From Marinobacter persicus (GTDB lineage Bacteria; Pseudomonadota; Gammaproteobacteria; Pseudomonadales; Oleiphilaceae), in contig NZ_PTIV01000004.1 in the NCBI RefSeq assembly GCF_002934325.1, positions 1 through 64,000 of the forward strand: DNA of 64,000 bases. Direction: 5' to 3'. The notes beneath the pieces were generated by a model. It searched no databases. It saw only the letters and a list, made by a program, of their open reading frames with translations, and was not told the origin of the DNA. The first letter of the stretch is position 1. Each line of letters starts with the position of its first letter. Shown here one piece after another: positions 10,220 to 18,992 of this stretch. Both the position numbers and the translations under genes were made by a program.

Positions 10220-11005
10220 TCAGAAATCCTCGAGCATCAGGTCTTCATCGTCATTCGCGAAAGGGTCATCTGTAATTTTACCATCGTTAAGCAGAAATTC
10301 ACGGCGCTGCAGGAATGCGTTACGCATGAAAGTATAGCGGTCCCCGGAAATCATGCCTTCCACAGGAATCAGATCAGCTCTTACATCAATGATCTGAAGG
10401 GCACGCAGGTAATAACGGTCAGGATCTTCAATTTCATCCCAGGCCGACGGCAACACGAAACTGTCGGTCAGGAAACCGGTGGTATGGCGCGGTGTCGAGG
10501 GGCCCAACAAAGGCAGCACCAAGTATGGGCCGGATGTTACGCCCCAGACGCCCAGGGTCTGGCCAAAATCCTCATTTCGCTCGGGCAAATCAAAGCTGGT
10601 TGCAACATCAAATATGCCCCCTAGCCCGAAAATCGTGTTAAACGTAAACCGTCCAAAGGCGACCACCGCTGATTCGCCTTTACCTTGCAGCACACTGTTT
10701 GTGAAGTTGCTGACCTCACCCAGATTGTTGAAAAAGTTGGTCACCCCCCTGTCCACAAGATCGGGAGTAACGGTACGGTAGGCCTTGGCCACCGGGCGAA
10801 GGAACCAGCGGTCCACGCCGTCGTTGAAGGCGAATACTTTGCGGTTCCAGCTTTCGAACGGATCGTCCTCTGAAATCTTCGGAGCTTTTGCCGGGTCCAT
10901 CGGCTCCTGCACGTTCTGGGCAACTGCGGCATGGCTCCACAGCACCAGGAAAGCCAGGCTGATCACTGCGGAAGACAGTCCGCGCGAGAAGTACGTCTTT
11001 TCCAT
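10220..11005 (-). CDS. mlaA: Outer-membrane lipid asymmetry protein MlaA (VacJ), apparently without lipobox
   Basis: MlaA takes mislocalised phospholipids out of the outer leaflet of the outer membrane and passes them to the Mla transport chain. From the ATG at 11003-11005 the protein has 261 residues and a signal peptide ending AAVA|Q at 29/30. The MlaA domain begins DPFESWNRKVFAFND and continues with VTNFFNNLGEVSNF, GLGGIFDVATSFDL and GPYLVLPLLGPS. Most family members are lipoproteins; here there is no Cys near the cleavage site, so a signal-peptidase-I substrate is predicted. An in-frame extension upstream to 11092 overlaps the preceding gene and is unlikely. Confidence 0.9.
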   Translation of the reverse strand: MEKTYFSRGLSSAVISLAFLVLWSHAAVAQNVQEPMDPAKAPKISEDDPFESWNRKVFAFNDGVDRWFLRPVAKAYRTVTPDLVDRGVTNFFNNLGEVSNFTNSVLQGKGESAVVAFGRFTFNTIFGLGGIFDVATSFDLPERNEDFGQTLGVWGVTSGPYLVLPLLGPSTPRHTTGFLTDSFVLPSAWDEIEDPDRYYLRALQIIDVRADLIPVEGMISGDRYTFMRNAFLQRREFLLNDGKITDDPFANDDEDLMLEDF

Positions 11006-11037
11006 GTTCAGTCTCGGGTGGAAGTGATAGACACAGG

Positions 11038-12159
11038 TCAGCGGTGACGAACAACCACGCTGCCGATGGAGTAGCCGGCACCAAAGGAGCAAATGACGCC
11101 GAGATCGCCGGATTTCAGGTCATCCTGGTGCTTGTGGAAGGCAATCACCGAACCCGCCGAACTGGTATTGGCGTATTCGTCCAGAATGACTGGCGCTTCC
11201 TCTGCATCCGCTTCCCGACCCAGCACCTTTTTGGCGATCAAGTGGTTCATGTTGAGGTTGGCCTGGTGCAGCCACATGCGCTTGAGGTCGGCAGGCGCCA
11301 ATGAAAGGGACTCCAGGTGCTCCTGAATGGTCTGGGCGACCAAGGGAGACACTTCCTTGAACACTTTCCGGCCCTGCTGGATGAACAGCTTGTCGGGTTT
11401 ACCGACGCCGGCTTCATCGGCGCGGTTCAGGAAACCGAAATTATTGCGGATGTTATTGGAAAACTGGGTTTTCAGACGGGTACCCAGAATTTCAAACCCC
11501 TGCCCCGGCTGAGTTGCTTCCTCGCGCTCCACCAGGATGGCGGTGCAGGCATCGCCAAAAATGAAGTGGCTGTCGCGGTCACGGAAGTTCAGGTGAGCGG
11601 AACAGATCTCAGGACTGATCACCAGTACCGACCGGGCTGCGCCGTTTTCAACCGAGTTTACGGCAGCCTGCAGGCCAAAAGTGGCAGAGCTGCAGGCGAC
11701 GTTCATGTCGTAAGCGAAGCCTTCAATACCCAGGGCTGCCTGAACTTCAATGGCCACGGCCGGATATGGCCGCTGCAGGTTGGAACAGGCCACAATAACA
11801 GCTTCCACGTCGGCGGCGGTTTTGCCGGCCTGCTCCAGCGCTTCCCTGGCCGCTGCCACGGCCATTTCGCACTGTACCGACGGCTCGCCGTTGCTGCGTT
11901 CCGGGATATAGGGCTTCATGCGGGTGGGATCGAGGATGCCATCCCGGTCAATCACGTGGCGGCGCTTGATACCGGAGGCTTTTTCGATGAATTCGGAGGA
12001 GGAAGGCTGCAAGGCGTCGACATCTCCGCGCTCAATCGCCTCCGCGTGTTCGTTGTTGAACAATTCCACGTACTGGTTGAATGCCTGGACCAGCTCGTCG
12101 TTCGTTATGGTGGCGGGCGGCGTGTACAGACCGGTTCCGCTGATGACGGCTTTAATCAC
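11038..12159 (-). CDS. Beta-ketoacyl-ACP synthase III-like enzyme
   Basis: 373 residues of a thiolase-fold condensing enzyme. The catalytic triad is visible: Cys156 in NVACSSATFG, His298 in WLHQANLNM, Asn331 in YANTSSAGS. The protein is longer than E. coli FabH (~317) because of an insert at about residues 35-90. In length and motifs it resembles the second KAS III of Pseudomonas aeruginosa, which feeds medium-chain acyl-CoA into fatty acid synthesis. That assignment is by resemblance only, so I give no symbol. The start is a GTG (12157-12159) with GTGGGG upstream. It is the first gene before mlaA (32-base gap); both concern membrane lipids. Confidence 0.85.
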   Translation of the reverse strand: MIKAVISGTGLYTPPATITNDELVQAFNQYVELFNNEHAEAIERGDVDALQPSSSEFIEKASGIKRRHVIDRDGILDPTRMKPYIPERSNGEPSVQCEMAVAAAREALEQAGKTAADVEAVIVACSNLQRPYPAVAIEVQAALGIEGFAYDMNVACSSATFGLQAAVNSVENGAARSVLVISPEICSAHLNFRDRDSHFIFGDACTAILVEREEATQPGQGFEILGTRLKTQFSNNIRNNFGFLNRADEAGVGKPDKLFIQQGRKVFKEVSPLVAQTIQEHLESLSLAPADLKRMWLHQANLNMNHLIAKKVLGREADAEEAPVILDEYANTSSAGSVIAFHKHQDDLKSGDLGVICSFGAGYSIGSVVVRHR

Positions 12160-12280
12160 GATAACCCCACGTCACAGTTATAAATTCGGAATGTGATACT
12201 TGTCTGCGGAAATACTAACACAGTCGGTGGTAATTGCTTCCCGAATATGCATTGTCTCCCTGCCCTCCAATCCTCCCTCA

Positions 12281-15200
12281 TTAAACCCGCGTTTTCTCCC
12301 ACTGCTTATCCAGGCGTTTGACCGACACAGTCATCGCCGTCCCCAGTTGCTGGGCAAAGAACGACACCCGGAATTCCTCCAGCATCCAGCGGTAGAGTTC
12401 CAGCTCCGGGTCTTTCACGCCCTGGCGTTTCTGCTGGTCCCGCTTGGTGGCGTAGCGTGCCCACAACGGTTCGATGGTGTGCAGGAATTCCCGCTCCCGG
12501 CCCATTTCCCGGGGCATTTTTTCCAGCCGGATATCCGCCGCCTCGAAATAGACGCCAAAACGGGCCAGCCACTGAGCCGGGGTATCCACCAAAAAGCCCG
12601 GGTACACCAGGTTCTGCATCTGGAATTTCAGGTCCGCCATGCTGTTGGCCTGGGCCAGACTGATCTTTCCTTTGAGTTGTTTGGCAATTTTCTGGTAGCC
12701 GGTCATGGCCTGGTAGAGCCGTTCGTCAGCTTCCTCCAGTGCCGGGATGAAATCGCCACGGTGCTCATCAAAGCATTGCAAAAAGCTGTCCCGGTCCCGT
12801 GGCAGATCTTCGGCCAGGAAATGCTGCATCACGGTGGACAGCAGCAGATCATCCAGCAGCACCTTGGCCTTCCCGACCGGCGCGAACATCAGCGCCGACT
12901 GGCGGAACCGGGGGAGTTTACGTTCCAGATCGCTGAGCGTATTACCGAAACGATGAATGATCAGCCGGGCAATGCCCCGACGGGTGGTGTCTTCGGCGGT
13001 CAGCCGGTCGAGACAGCGGGTGGTGCGGACCTTTTGGCCCAGGTCTTCCAGGGCCGGGTAAACGGTGACCTGCATGCCGCCTTTCTCGGTCTGCACCTTT
13101 TCAGGCAGCTTGCCGAACTGCCAGTCGGTGTATTCCGCCGGCTCCCGGTCATCGGTCTCCTGGTCCGTGGCCGAGGCCAACGCCTGCTCGGCCCTGCCCT
13201 CCAGCTTGTCCTGAAGCTCACTGGCATCGCGGCTCTCGGCGATGGTCTTGCCCTTGTCGCCGGTCACCCGCAGGTTCATGCGCAGGTGCCGGGGCAGTTC
13301 GTCCTCCGGCCAGGCGTCCGGATCAATCTGCACGCCGGTCATGCGGCGCAGCTGCTCGCCCAGCTTCAACGCCAGGGGCTCGTTGTCCGGCTGCATGTTC
13401 TCCAGCGCGGCATCGACAAAATCCGGCACCGGCACGAAGTTGCGGCGCAGGGACTTCGGCAGGCCCTTGACCAGAGCGATGCATTTTTCCCGCAGCAAAC
13501 CGGGCACCAGCCATTCCAGCCGGCGCTCGGGAATTTGCTTCAGGGCCATTAACTGCACCCGCAGGGTCACGCCATCGCGTTCGCTCGTGGGCTCGAATTC
13601 GTAACTCAGCGGGTATTTGACCCCTTGCCATTCCAGGTAATCCGGATACAGCTCGGCAGCGGACTGGTCCACCGGGCGCTGCAACACATCCGCCTCGGTT
13701 AGCTCGAGTTTTTTCAGCTCCTCGGCGGACAATCTCTTCCACCAGCTTTCGAAGTGCCGGCCGCTGATAATGTCGTCCGGCAGGCGCTCGTCGTAAAAGG
13801 CCACCAGTACTTCGTCGTCCACCAGCAGATCGCGGCGACGGGTTTTCTTTTCCAGGTTCTCGACGGTGTCGAGCATTTCCCGGTTGCGGGCAATAAACGG
13901 CGCTTTGGAGCGGTAGTCGCCTTCCACCAGGGCCCGGCGGATGAACAGGTCCCGACATTCCTTGGGGTCCACCTTGGCATAGGGAATGCGGCGTTTGGGC
14001 ACCACGTCCAGCCCATACAGCGAGACCTTCTCATAACCCATCACCTGGGCGCGCTTCTGCTCCCAGTGGGGCTCAAAGTAATGGTGCTTGACCACGTGCC
14101 CGGCCAGGGGCTCGACCCATTCTGGCTGGATACCGGCCACCATGCGGGCGAAGACCTTGCTGGTTTCGACAATCTCCGCTGCCACAATCCATTTGGGACC
14201 ACTTTTCGCCACTTTCGAGCCGGGAAAGATCATGACCTTGCGATTGCGGGTAGCCAGGTATTCGCGCTTTTCCACTTTTACCGCCACCTGGCCCAACAGG
14301 CCGGCCAGAATCGCCTTGTGGATCGGGTCGTAACCGGCCGGTTCCTTGTTCAGGGCCAGCTTCTGTTCCCGGCAGATCAGCGTCAACTGGCGATGGATGT
14401 CGCGCCACTCGCGCATGCGCATCCAGCTCAGGAAGGTCTTCTGGCACAGCTTTTTAAGCTGGTTCTGGGACATTTCCTGGCGCTGCTCCTCGAACCAGTT
14501 CCAGATGTTGAGCAGCGTGGCGAAGTCCGACTCCTTGTCGTTGAACGGCGCGTGGGCCTGGTCGGCGGCCTGCTGCTTTTCCTGGGGCCGCTCGCGGGGG
14601 TCCTGGATGCTGAGCCCGGCGATGACGATCAGCACCTCGGCCAGACTGCCCTGGTCGGCCGAGGTCACCAGCATGCGGGCGAGTCTCGGGTCCAGCGGCA
14701 GCCGGGCCATGGTGCGGCCGAGTTTGGTGACCCGGCGTTTGGCATCAACGGCGCTCAATTCTTCCAGCAGCTTGTAGCCATCGTTGATCTGCTTGCGCTC
14801 CGGTGCCTCCAGGAACGGGAAGTGGCGAATCTCGCCCAGGCCGGAGGTGGTCATTTGCAGGATGACCGAGGCCAGGTTGGTTCTCAGGATCTCCGGATCG
14901 GTGTATTCCGGGCGGTTGATGAAGTCGGTTTCATCGTACAGGCGGAAACAGATACCCGGCGCCACCCGGCCACAGCGCCCTGCCCGCTGGTTGGCACTGG
15001 CCTGGGAGATAGGCTCAATGGGCAGACGCTGGATTTTCGAGCGCACGCTGTAGCGACTGATGCGGGCCACGCCGGTGTCGATCACATAGCGGATACCGGG
15101 CACCGTCAGCGAGGTTTCCGCCACGTTGGTGGAGAGCACAATGCGCCGGCCCTTGTGGGCCTGGAACACCCGGTTCTGCTCCTGGTTGCTGAGCCGGGAG

Positions 15201-16201
15201 TAAAGCGGCAGCACTTCGGTGTGGCGCAACTCGGCGTGGCGCAGCACCTTGCTCAGGGCCCGGATTTCCCGCTCACCGGGCAAAAACACCAGCACATCGC
15301 CGGGAGGCTTCTTCTCCTGACGCTCATGCTGTTCGATTTCCTCCATGGCCGAGAGCACGCCGTCGGTCCAGCTCTGGTCCCGGTCGTCTTCATCGCCGGC
15401 GAGTGGGCGGTAGCGAACGTCCACCGGATAGGTGCGCCCGCTCACTTCGATGACCGGTGCCTCGCCAAAGAATTCACTGAAACGCTCCACCTCAATGGTG
15501 GCGGAGGTGATGATGACTTTCAGGTCCGGGCGCTTCGGCAGCAGCTGTTTCAGGTAACCGAGCAGAAAGTCGATGTTCAGGCTGCGTTCATGGGCCTCGT
15601 CGATGATGATCGTGTCGTAGCGGTCCAGGAAGCGATCGTGCTGGATTTCAGCCAGCAGGATACCGTCGGTCATCACCTTCACCCGGGAGCTTTCCGAGGT
15701 GTTGTCGGTAAAACGCACCTGGTAGCCAATCTGCTGACCAACCTGCTCACCCAGCTCCTCCGCGATGCGACTGGACACGCTGCGGGCGGCGATACGCCGT
15801 GGCTGGGTATGGCCAATCAGGCCGCGCAGCCCCCGGCCCTGGTTCAGGCAGATCTTGGGAATCTGGGTGGTCTTGCCGGAGCCGGTTTCACCGGCAATGA
15901 TCACCACCTGGTGTTTTTCAATCGCCGCACTGATGTCATCCACCCGGTCACTGACCGGCAACCCCGCCGGAAAACTGGCTGGCTTATGCAGGGTCCGGCG
16001 CGCCTGGACCTTTTTCTTGCCCCGCTCCAGCCAATCGGACATTTTCGCCAGCTCTTTCTCACCCGGTTTGCCCTTATGGCGACTGACCGAACGAATGATT
16101 CGGGCTGCTTCCTGCTGGTTGCAATCGTCCAGCTGGCTCATCAGGTCAGCCACGGTGGCTTTGGGGTTGTCGGGGCGGTTTGTTTGAGTGGTGTCAGTCA
16201 T
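12281..16201 (-). CDS. hrpA: ATP-dependent RNA helicase HrpA
   Basis: DEAH-box RNA helicase of about 1306 residues, the normal size for bacterial HrpA. Walker A is GETGSGKTTQ near residue 105 and the DEAH box is DEAHERSLN near 200. SATI and QRAGRCGRVAPG (motif VI) follow, then winged-helix, ratchet and OB-like regions and the long HrpA-specific C-terminal part (DUF3418-type, about 700-1306). In E. coli HrpA rescues stalled ribosomes and processes fimbrial mRNA. Start: I prefer the ATG at 16199-16201; a GTG at 16253-16255 is in frame, but neither has a clear ribosome site. No partner is visible next to it. Confidence 0.92.
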   Translation of the reverse strand: MTDTTQTNRPDNPKATVADLMSQLDDCNQQEAARIIRSVSRHKGKPGEKELAKMSDWLERGKKKVQARRTLHKPASFPAGLPVSDRVDDISAAIEKHQVVIIAGETGSGKTTQIPKICLNQGRGLRGLIGHTQPRRIAARSVSSRIAEELGEQVGQQIGYQVRFTDNTSESSRVKVMTDGILLAEIQHDRFLDRYDTIIIDEAHERSLNIDFLLGYLKQLLPKRPDLKVIITSATIEVERFSEFFGEAPVIEVSGRTYPVDVRYRPLAGDEDDRDQSWTDGVLSAMEEIEQHERQEKKPPGDVLVFLPGEREIRALSKVLRHAELRHTEVLPLYSRLSNQEQNRVFQAHKGRRIVLSTNVAETSLTVPGIRYVIDTGVARISRYSVRSKIQRLPIEPISQASANQRAGRCGRVAPGICFRLYDETDFINRPEYTDPEILRTNLASVILQMTTSGLGEIRHFPFLEAPERKQINDGYKLLEELSAVDAKRRVTKLGRTMARLPLDPRLARMLVTSADQGSLAEVLIVIAGLSIQDPRERPQEKQQAADQAHAPFNDKESDFATLLNIWNWFEEQRQEMSQNQLKKLCQKTFLSWMRMREWRDIHRQLTLICREQKLALNKEPAGYDPIHKAILAGLLGQVAVKVEKREYLATRNRKVMIFPGSKVAKSGPKWIVAAEIVETSKVFARMVAGIQPEWVEPLAGHVVKHHYFEPHWEQKRAQVMGYEKVSLYGLDVVPKRRIPYAKVDPKECRDLFIRRALVEGDYRSKAPFIARNREMLDTVENLEKKTRRRDLLVDDEVLVAFYDERLPDDIISGRHFESWWKRLSAEELKKLELTEADVLQRPVDQSAAELYPDYLEWQGVKYPLSYEFEPTSERDGVTLRVQLMALKQIPERRLEWLVPGLLREKCIALVKGLPKSLRRNFVPVPDFVDAALENMQPDNEPLALKLGEQLRRMTGVQIDPDAWPEDELPRHLRMNLRVTGDKGKTIAESRDASELQDKLEGRAEQALASATDQETDDREPAEYTDWQFGKLPEKVQTEKGGMQVTVYPALEDLGQKVRTTRCLDRLTAEDTTRRGIARLIIHRFGNTLSDLERKLPRFRQSALMFAPVGKAKVLLDDLLLSTVMQHFLAEDLPRDRDSFLQCFDEHRGDFIPALEEADERLYQAMTGYQKIAKQLKGKISLAQANSMADLKFQMQNLVYPGFLVDTPAQWLARFGVYFEAADIRLEKMPREMGREREFLHTIEPLWARYATKRDQQKRQGVKDPELELYRWMLEEFRVSFFAQQLGTAMTVSVKRLDKQWEKTRV

Positions 16202-16290
16202 CAAAGGGTAATTGGCTCGCGACTCAGGGTTTTCTGTCGTTGAATAAGGCGCCACAGTCTAGCGGGAAAAGTGGCCCTTAGAAACACGAA

Positions 16291-16310
16291 GACCCCGCCG
16301 AAGCGGGGTC
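16291..16310 (-). terminator. Hairpin downstream of fadD
   Basis: A GACCCCGC / GCGGGGTC stem closed by a CGAA (UUCG on the minus strand) tetraloop. It lies 31 bases after the fadD stop. The minus-strand trailer TTCGTGTTTC is only weakly T-rich, so it is a plausible but imperfect intrinsic terminator. Confidence 0.55.
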
Positions 16311-16340
16311 CCTGGAGCTTAAGAAAGCCGTGTCTGGCGG

Positions 16341-18062
16341 TTATGCCTTGCTCTCTTCGCCCTGCTCACTGTCTTTATTTTGCTTGCTCTGATCATTGGC
16401 TTCGTCCCGCAGCTCCCGACGCAGGATTTTACCCACGTTGGTCTTGGGCAGTTCATCACGGAACTCAAAATGCTTCGGCACCTTGTAGGCGGTCAGGCGT
16501 TCACGACAGAACTCCTTGAGCTCGTTGGCGCTCACGCCTTCCTTGTTGGCCACGACGTAAGCCTTGACCACTTCCCCGCTCTTGTCATCCGGAACACCGA
16601 CTGCGGCACACTCCACCACGTTCGGGTGGCTGATGATCACGTCTTCCACTTCGTTCGGGTAAACGTTGAAGCCGGAAACGATGATCATGTCTTTTTTCCG
16701 GTCAACGATGCGCAGGTAACCGTCTTCCTGAATCAGCGCCACATCCCCGGTGCGGAAATAACCATCCTCGGTAAACGACTTACGGGTATCGTCCGGGCGC
16801 TGCCAGTAACCCCGCATAACCTGAGGCCCCTTCACGCACAGTTCGCCCGGCTCACCAATGGGAGTTTCGTTGCCCTCATCGTCAATGGTTTTCACGAAGG
16901 TGGACGGAATGGGCAGGCCAATCGTGCCAATCTGGACCGCACTGTGGGGATTGAAAGTGACCACCGGCGAGGTTTCGGTCAAACCGTAGCCCTCGGTGAT
17001 TTCACAGCCAGTCACCCGCTGCCAGGTTTTGGCGGTGTCACTGGTCAACGCCATACCACCGGAGGCAGTGAGTTTCAGCGCAGAAAAGTCCAGATCCTGG
17101 AAATCCTCGTTGTTGCACAGGGCCACAAACAGAGTATTGAGCCCCATAAACGCCGAGAACTTGTGTTTCTTCAGTTCTTTGACGAAACCCGGAATATCCC
17201 GTGGATTCGGGATCAATATGTTATGAGCCCCAGCTTCGAGCATGATGCCGCAGTTCAGGGTAAACGAGTAAATGTGGTAAAGCGGCAGAGGCGCAATGAT
17301 CACCTCCTGGCCGTCGATAATCTGGTCCTCAAGCATCGGACGAACCTGAATGACGTTGGCCATCAGGTTGGCATGGGTCAGCATGGCCCCCTTTGCCACA
17401 CCCGTGGTGCCACCTGTGTACTGCAGTACCGCCAGGTCATCCGGCTTGATTTCAACAGGGGTGAATTTTTCCTTTGCACCGGCGGCCAACACGGCGGGCA
17501 GCTTGTGGGCACCTGGAATATTAAAGGGGGGCACCATTTTTTTCAGGTACTTGACTGCGGCGTTCATCAGGGTGCGCTTGAACGGCGAATGCATGTCGGC
17601 CACTTCACTGACAATCACATGCTCAATACCGGTGTTGGGCACCAACTTCTCAGCCTTGTCGGCCATGTTCGCCAACACGACCAACGCACGGGCACCGGAA
17701 TCGTTGAACTGGTGCTCCATTTCCCGCTTGGTATAGAGCGGATTGGTATTCACCACTATCAGGCCCGCACGCATGGCACCATAGATAATCACCGGGTACT
17801 GGCTGACGTTCGGCATCTGGACGGCAATGCGATCACCAAGCTTGAGATCGGTATGATTCTGCAGCCAAGCCGCAAAGTTGCGGCTCTGAATATCAAGATC
17901 CCGGTAAGTCAGCGTTGCGCCAACGGCAGAGAATGCAGGTTTGTCCCCATATTTCTTCGTTGCCTGCTCGAACACATCCACCATGCTTTTGTACTGGTTG
18001 AGGTCAACGTCAAGCGACACACCAGCGGGGTATTTGTCCTGATAGAACTGCTTGAAATCCAT
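16341..18062 (-). CDS. fadD: Long-chain fatty acid-CoA ligase (FadD)
   Basis: Activates fatty acids to acyl-CoA via an acyl-adenylate, at the inner face of the cytoplasmic membrane. 573 residues from the ATG at 18060-18062, which has AGGAGAAGGTG just upstream; an in-frame ATG 36 bases earlier is less well placed. The P-loop-like AMP-binding motif is YTGGTTGVAKGA. It is followed by GYGLTETSP, GYFRTGDVA, the hinge and FACS-signature region IVDRKKDMIIVSGFNVYP, and the C-terminal catalytic Lys in PKTNVGKILRREL. The gene is divergent from a MaoC-type hydratase across a 221-bp gap with an inverted repeat. FadD paralogues are common in this group, so the exact chain-length preference is unknown. Confidence 0.92.
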   Translation of the reverse strand: MDFKQFYQDKYPAGVSLDVDLNQYKSMVDVFEQATKKYGDKPAFSAVGATLTYRDLDIQSRNFAAWLQNHTDLKLGDRIAVQMPNVSQYPVIIYGAMRAGLIVVNTNPLYTKREMEHQFNDSGARALVVLANMADKAEKLVPNTGIEHVIVSEVADMHSPFKRTLMNAAVKYLKKMVPPFNIPGAHKLPAVLAAGAKEKFTPVEIKPDDLAVLQYTGGTTGVAKGAMLTHANLMANVIQVRPMLEDQIIDGQEVIIAPLPLYHIYSFTLNCGIMLEAGAHNILIPNPRDIPGFVKELKKHKFSAFMGLNTLFVALCNNEDFQDLDFSALKLTASGGMALTSDTAKTWQRVTGCEITEGYGLTETSPVVTFNPHSAVQIGTIGLPIPSTFVKTIDDEGNETPIGEPGELCVKGPQVMRGYWQRPDDTRKSFTEDGYFRTGDVALIQEDGYLRIVDRKKDMIIVSGFNVYPNEVEDVIISHPNVVECAAVGVPDDKSGEVVKAYVVANKEGVSANELKEFCRERLTAYKVPKHFEFRDELPKTNVGKILRRELRDEANDQSKQNKDSEQGEESKA

Positions 18063-18167
18063 CACCTTCTCCTGTCTCGTTAGCGCTTTGGGAGGCACCG
18101 GATGGCTGCGGCACCCCCTTTCTTATTATATTGTTCGAAGGTCGAATTGGTTAAAAAATCAACCCTA

Positions 18168-18185
18168 CAAAGGTCTCAACCTTTG
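18168..18185. promoter_or_regulatory. Inverted repeat in the fadD/hydratase divergent promoter region
   Basis: Perfect 7-bp arms CAAAGGT and ACCTTTG with a 4-base centre. It sits about 105 bp upstream of fadD and 98 bp upstream of the hydratase gene, a good place for an operator serving both. It does not match the PsrA motif (GAAAC-N4-GTTTC) as I know it. No regulator can be named. Confidence 0.3.
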
Positions 18186-18283
18186 AAGACGGAAAGAGAA
18201 TAGCAGTTTTATTCCTTATGAGGTAGCTTTCAGCGAACAGATCCTGCAATACCCCACAAAATACTGCCAAATCGGAGCTTTTG

Positions 18284-18769
18284 ATGAGCGATACCCTGGA
18301 CATTTTGGAGAACATCACCTACGACGAGCTGAATGAGGGTGACTCTGCCACTTTCACCCGAACGCTCACCGAAGACGAGCTGGTTCTCTTTGCCGCTGTC
18401 TCTGGGGATGTGAACCCGGTGCATCTGGATTCCGAATTTGCTGCAGAGTCCATGTTCAAGGAGCGTATTGCCCACGGCATGTGGAGTGGCTCGTTGATTT
18501 CTGCCGCCCTGGCAACCGTCATGCCGGGCCCCGGCACGGTTTACCTGGAACAGAGCCTGGCCTTCAAGCGCCCCGTCAAGCTCGATGACACACTCACGGT
18601 CACCCTCTCGGTACTGCGCAAGGAACGCCGGAACCGGGTTGTTTTCCAATGCGAAGTCCGTAACCAGAATGATGAGAAAGTGGTTACCGGCGAGGCGAAG
18701 GTGGTCGCGCCCTCCGAAAAAATTTCCCTGCGCAAACCCAGCCTGCCAAAAATCACCATTGAAAGCTAA
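18284..18769 (+). CDS. MaoC-type (R)-specific enoyl-CoA hydratase
   Basis: 161 residues forming one hot-dog fold. The hydratase signature is present: AAVSGDVNPVHLD carries the catalytic Asp and His, and ERIAHGMWSGSLIS the second half. Such proteins hydrate trans-2-enoyl-CoA to (R)-3-hydroxyacyl-CoA, linking beta-oxidation to polyhydroxyalkanoate or lipid synthesis (PhaJ-like). Some relatives are fused to phosphotransacetylase; this one is stand-alone. Start: the ATG at 18284 has GGAG 6 bases upstream. Divergence from fadD supports a role in acyl-CoA metabolism. PhaJ is likely but not proven, since no PHA synthase gene is in view. Confidence 0.82.
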   Translation: MSDTLDILENITYDELNEGDSATFTRTLTEDELVLFAAVSGDVNPVHLDSEFAAESMFKERIAHGMWSGSLISAALATVMPGPGTVYLEQSLAFKRPVKLDDTLTVTLSVLRKERRNRVVFQCEVRNQNDEKVVTGEAKVVAPSEKISLRKPSLPKITIES

Positions 18770-18907
18770 AAGATTGGCCAGCCAAGTGTCAGCTTAGTTA
18801 ACACTACGGAGTCTGCAACCACCGGAGGGAACGCGTTTCCGCCTCTGACTGTTTGATTTGAGTGGAAATAATGGGAACTGGTCTTGTACTTGCCACGTAA
18901 GTAACCA

Positions 18908-18946
18908 GGCAGGGAATCCCTTCGAGCCAATTTTGGCCTCCCTGCC
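18908..18946. other. Structured intergenic hairpin of unknown role
   Basis: In the 221-bp gap after the hydratase gene an 8-bp stem (GGCAGGGA / TCCCTGCC) encloses a second short stem (GCCAA / TTGGC). No open frame of useful length covers it, and an intrinsic terminator follows 17 bases later. It could be part of the 3' UTR or a small RNA; nothing else in 18770-18962 stands out. Confidence 0.3.
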
Positions 18947-18962
18947 GAACACGCCGAGCCTT

Positions 18963-18992
18963 GCCGATGCGCATACGCGCATCGGCTTTTTT
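18963..18992 (+). terminator. Intrinsic terminator after the hydratase gene
   Basis: A perfect 10-bp stem, GCCGATGCGC / GCGCATCGGC, with loop ATAC and a run of six T. The T run overlaps the stop codon of the convergent CoxE-like gene at 18991. Confidence 0.9.

Noticed and set aside
13754-16243. An 829-codon open frame on the plus strand opposite hrpA
   Set aside because: It is a mirror of the high-GC codon use of hrpA, has no recognisable domain and covers the helicase motifs on the other strand. The frames opposite dinG (5658-7634) and the amidotransferase gene (57569-59026) are of the same kind.
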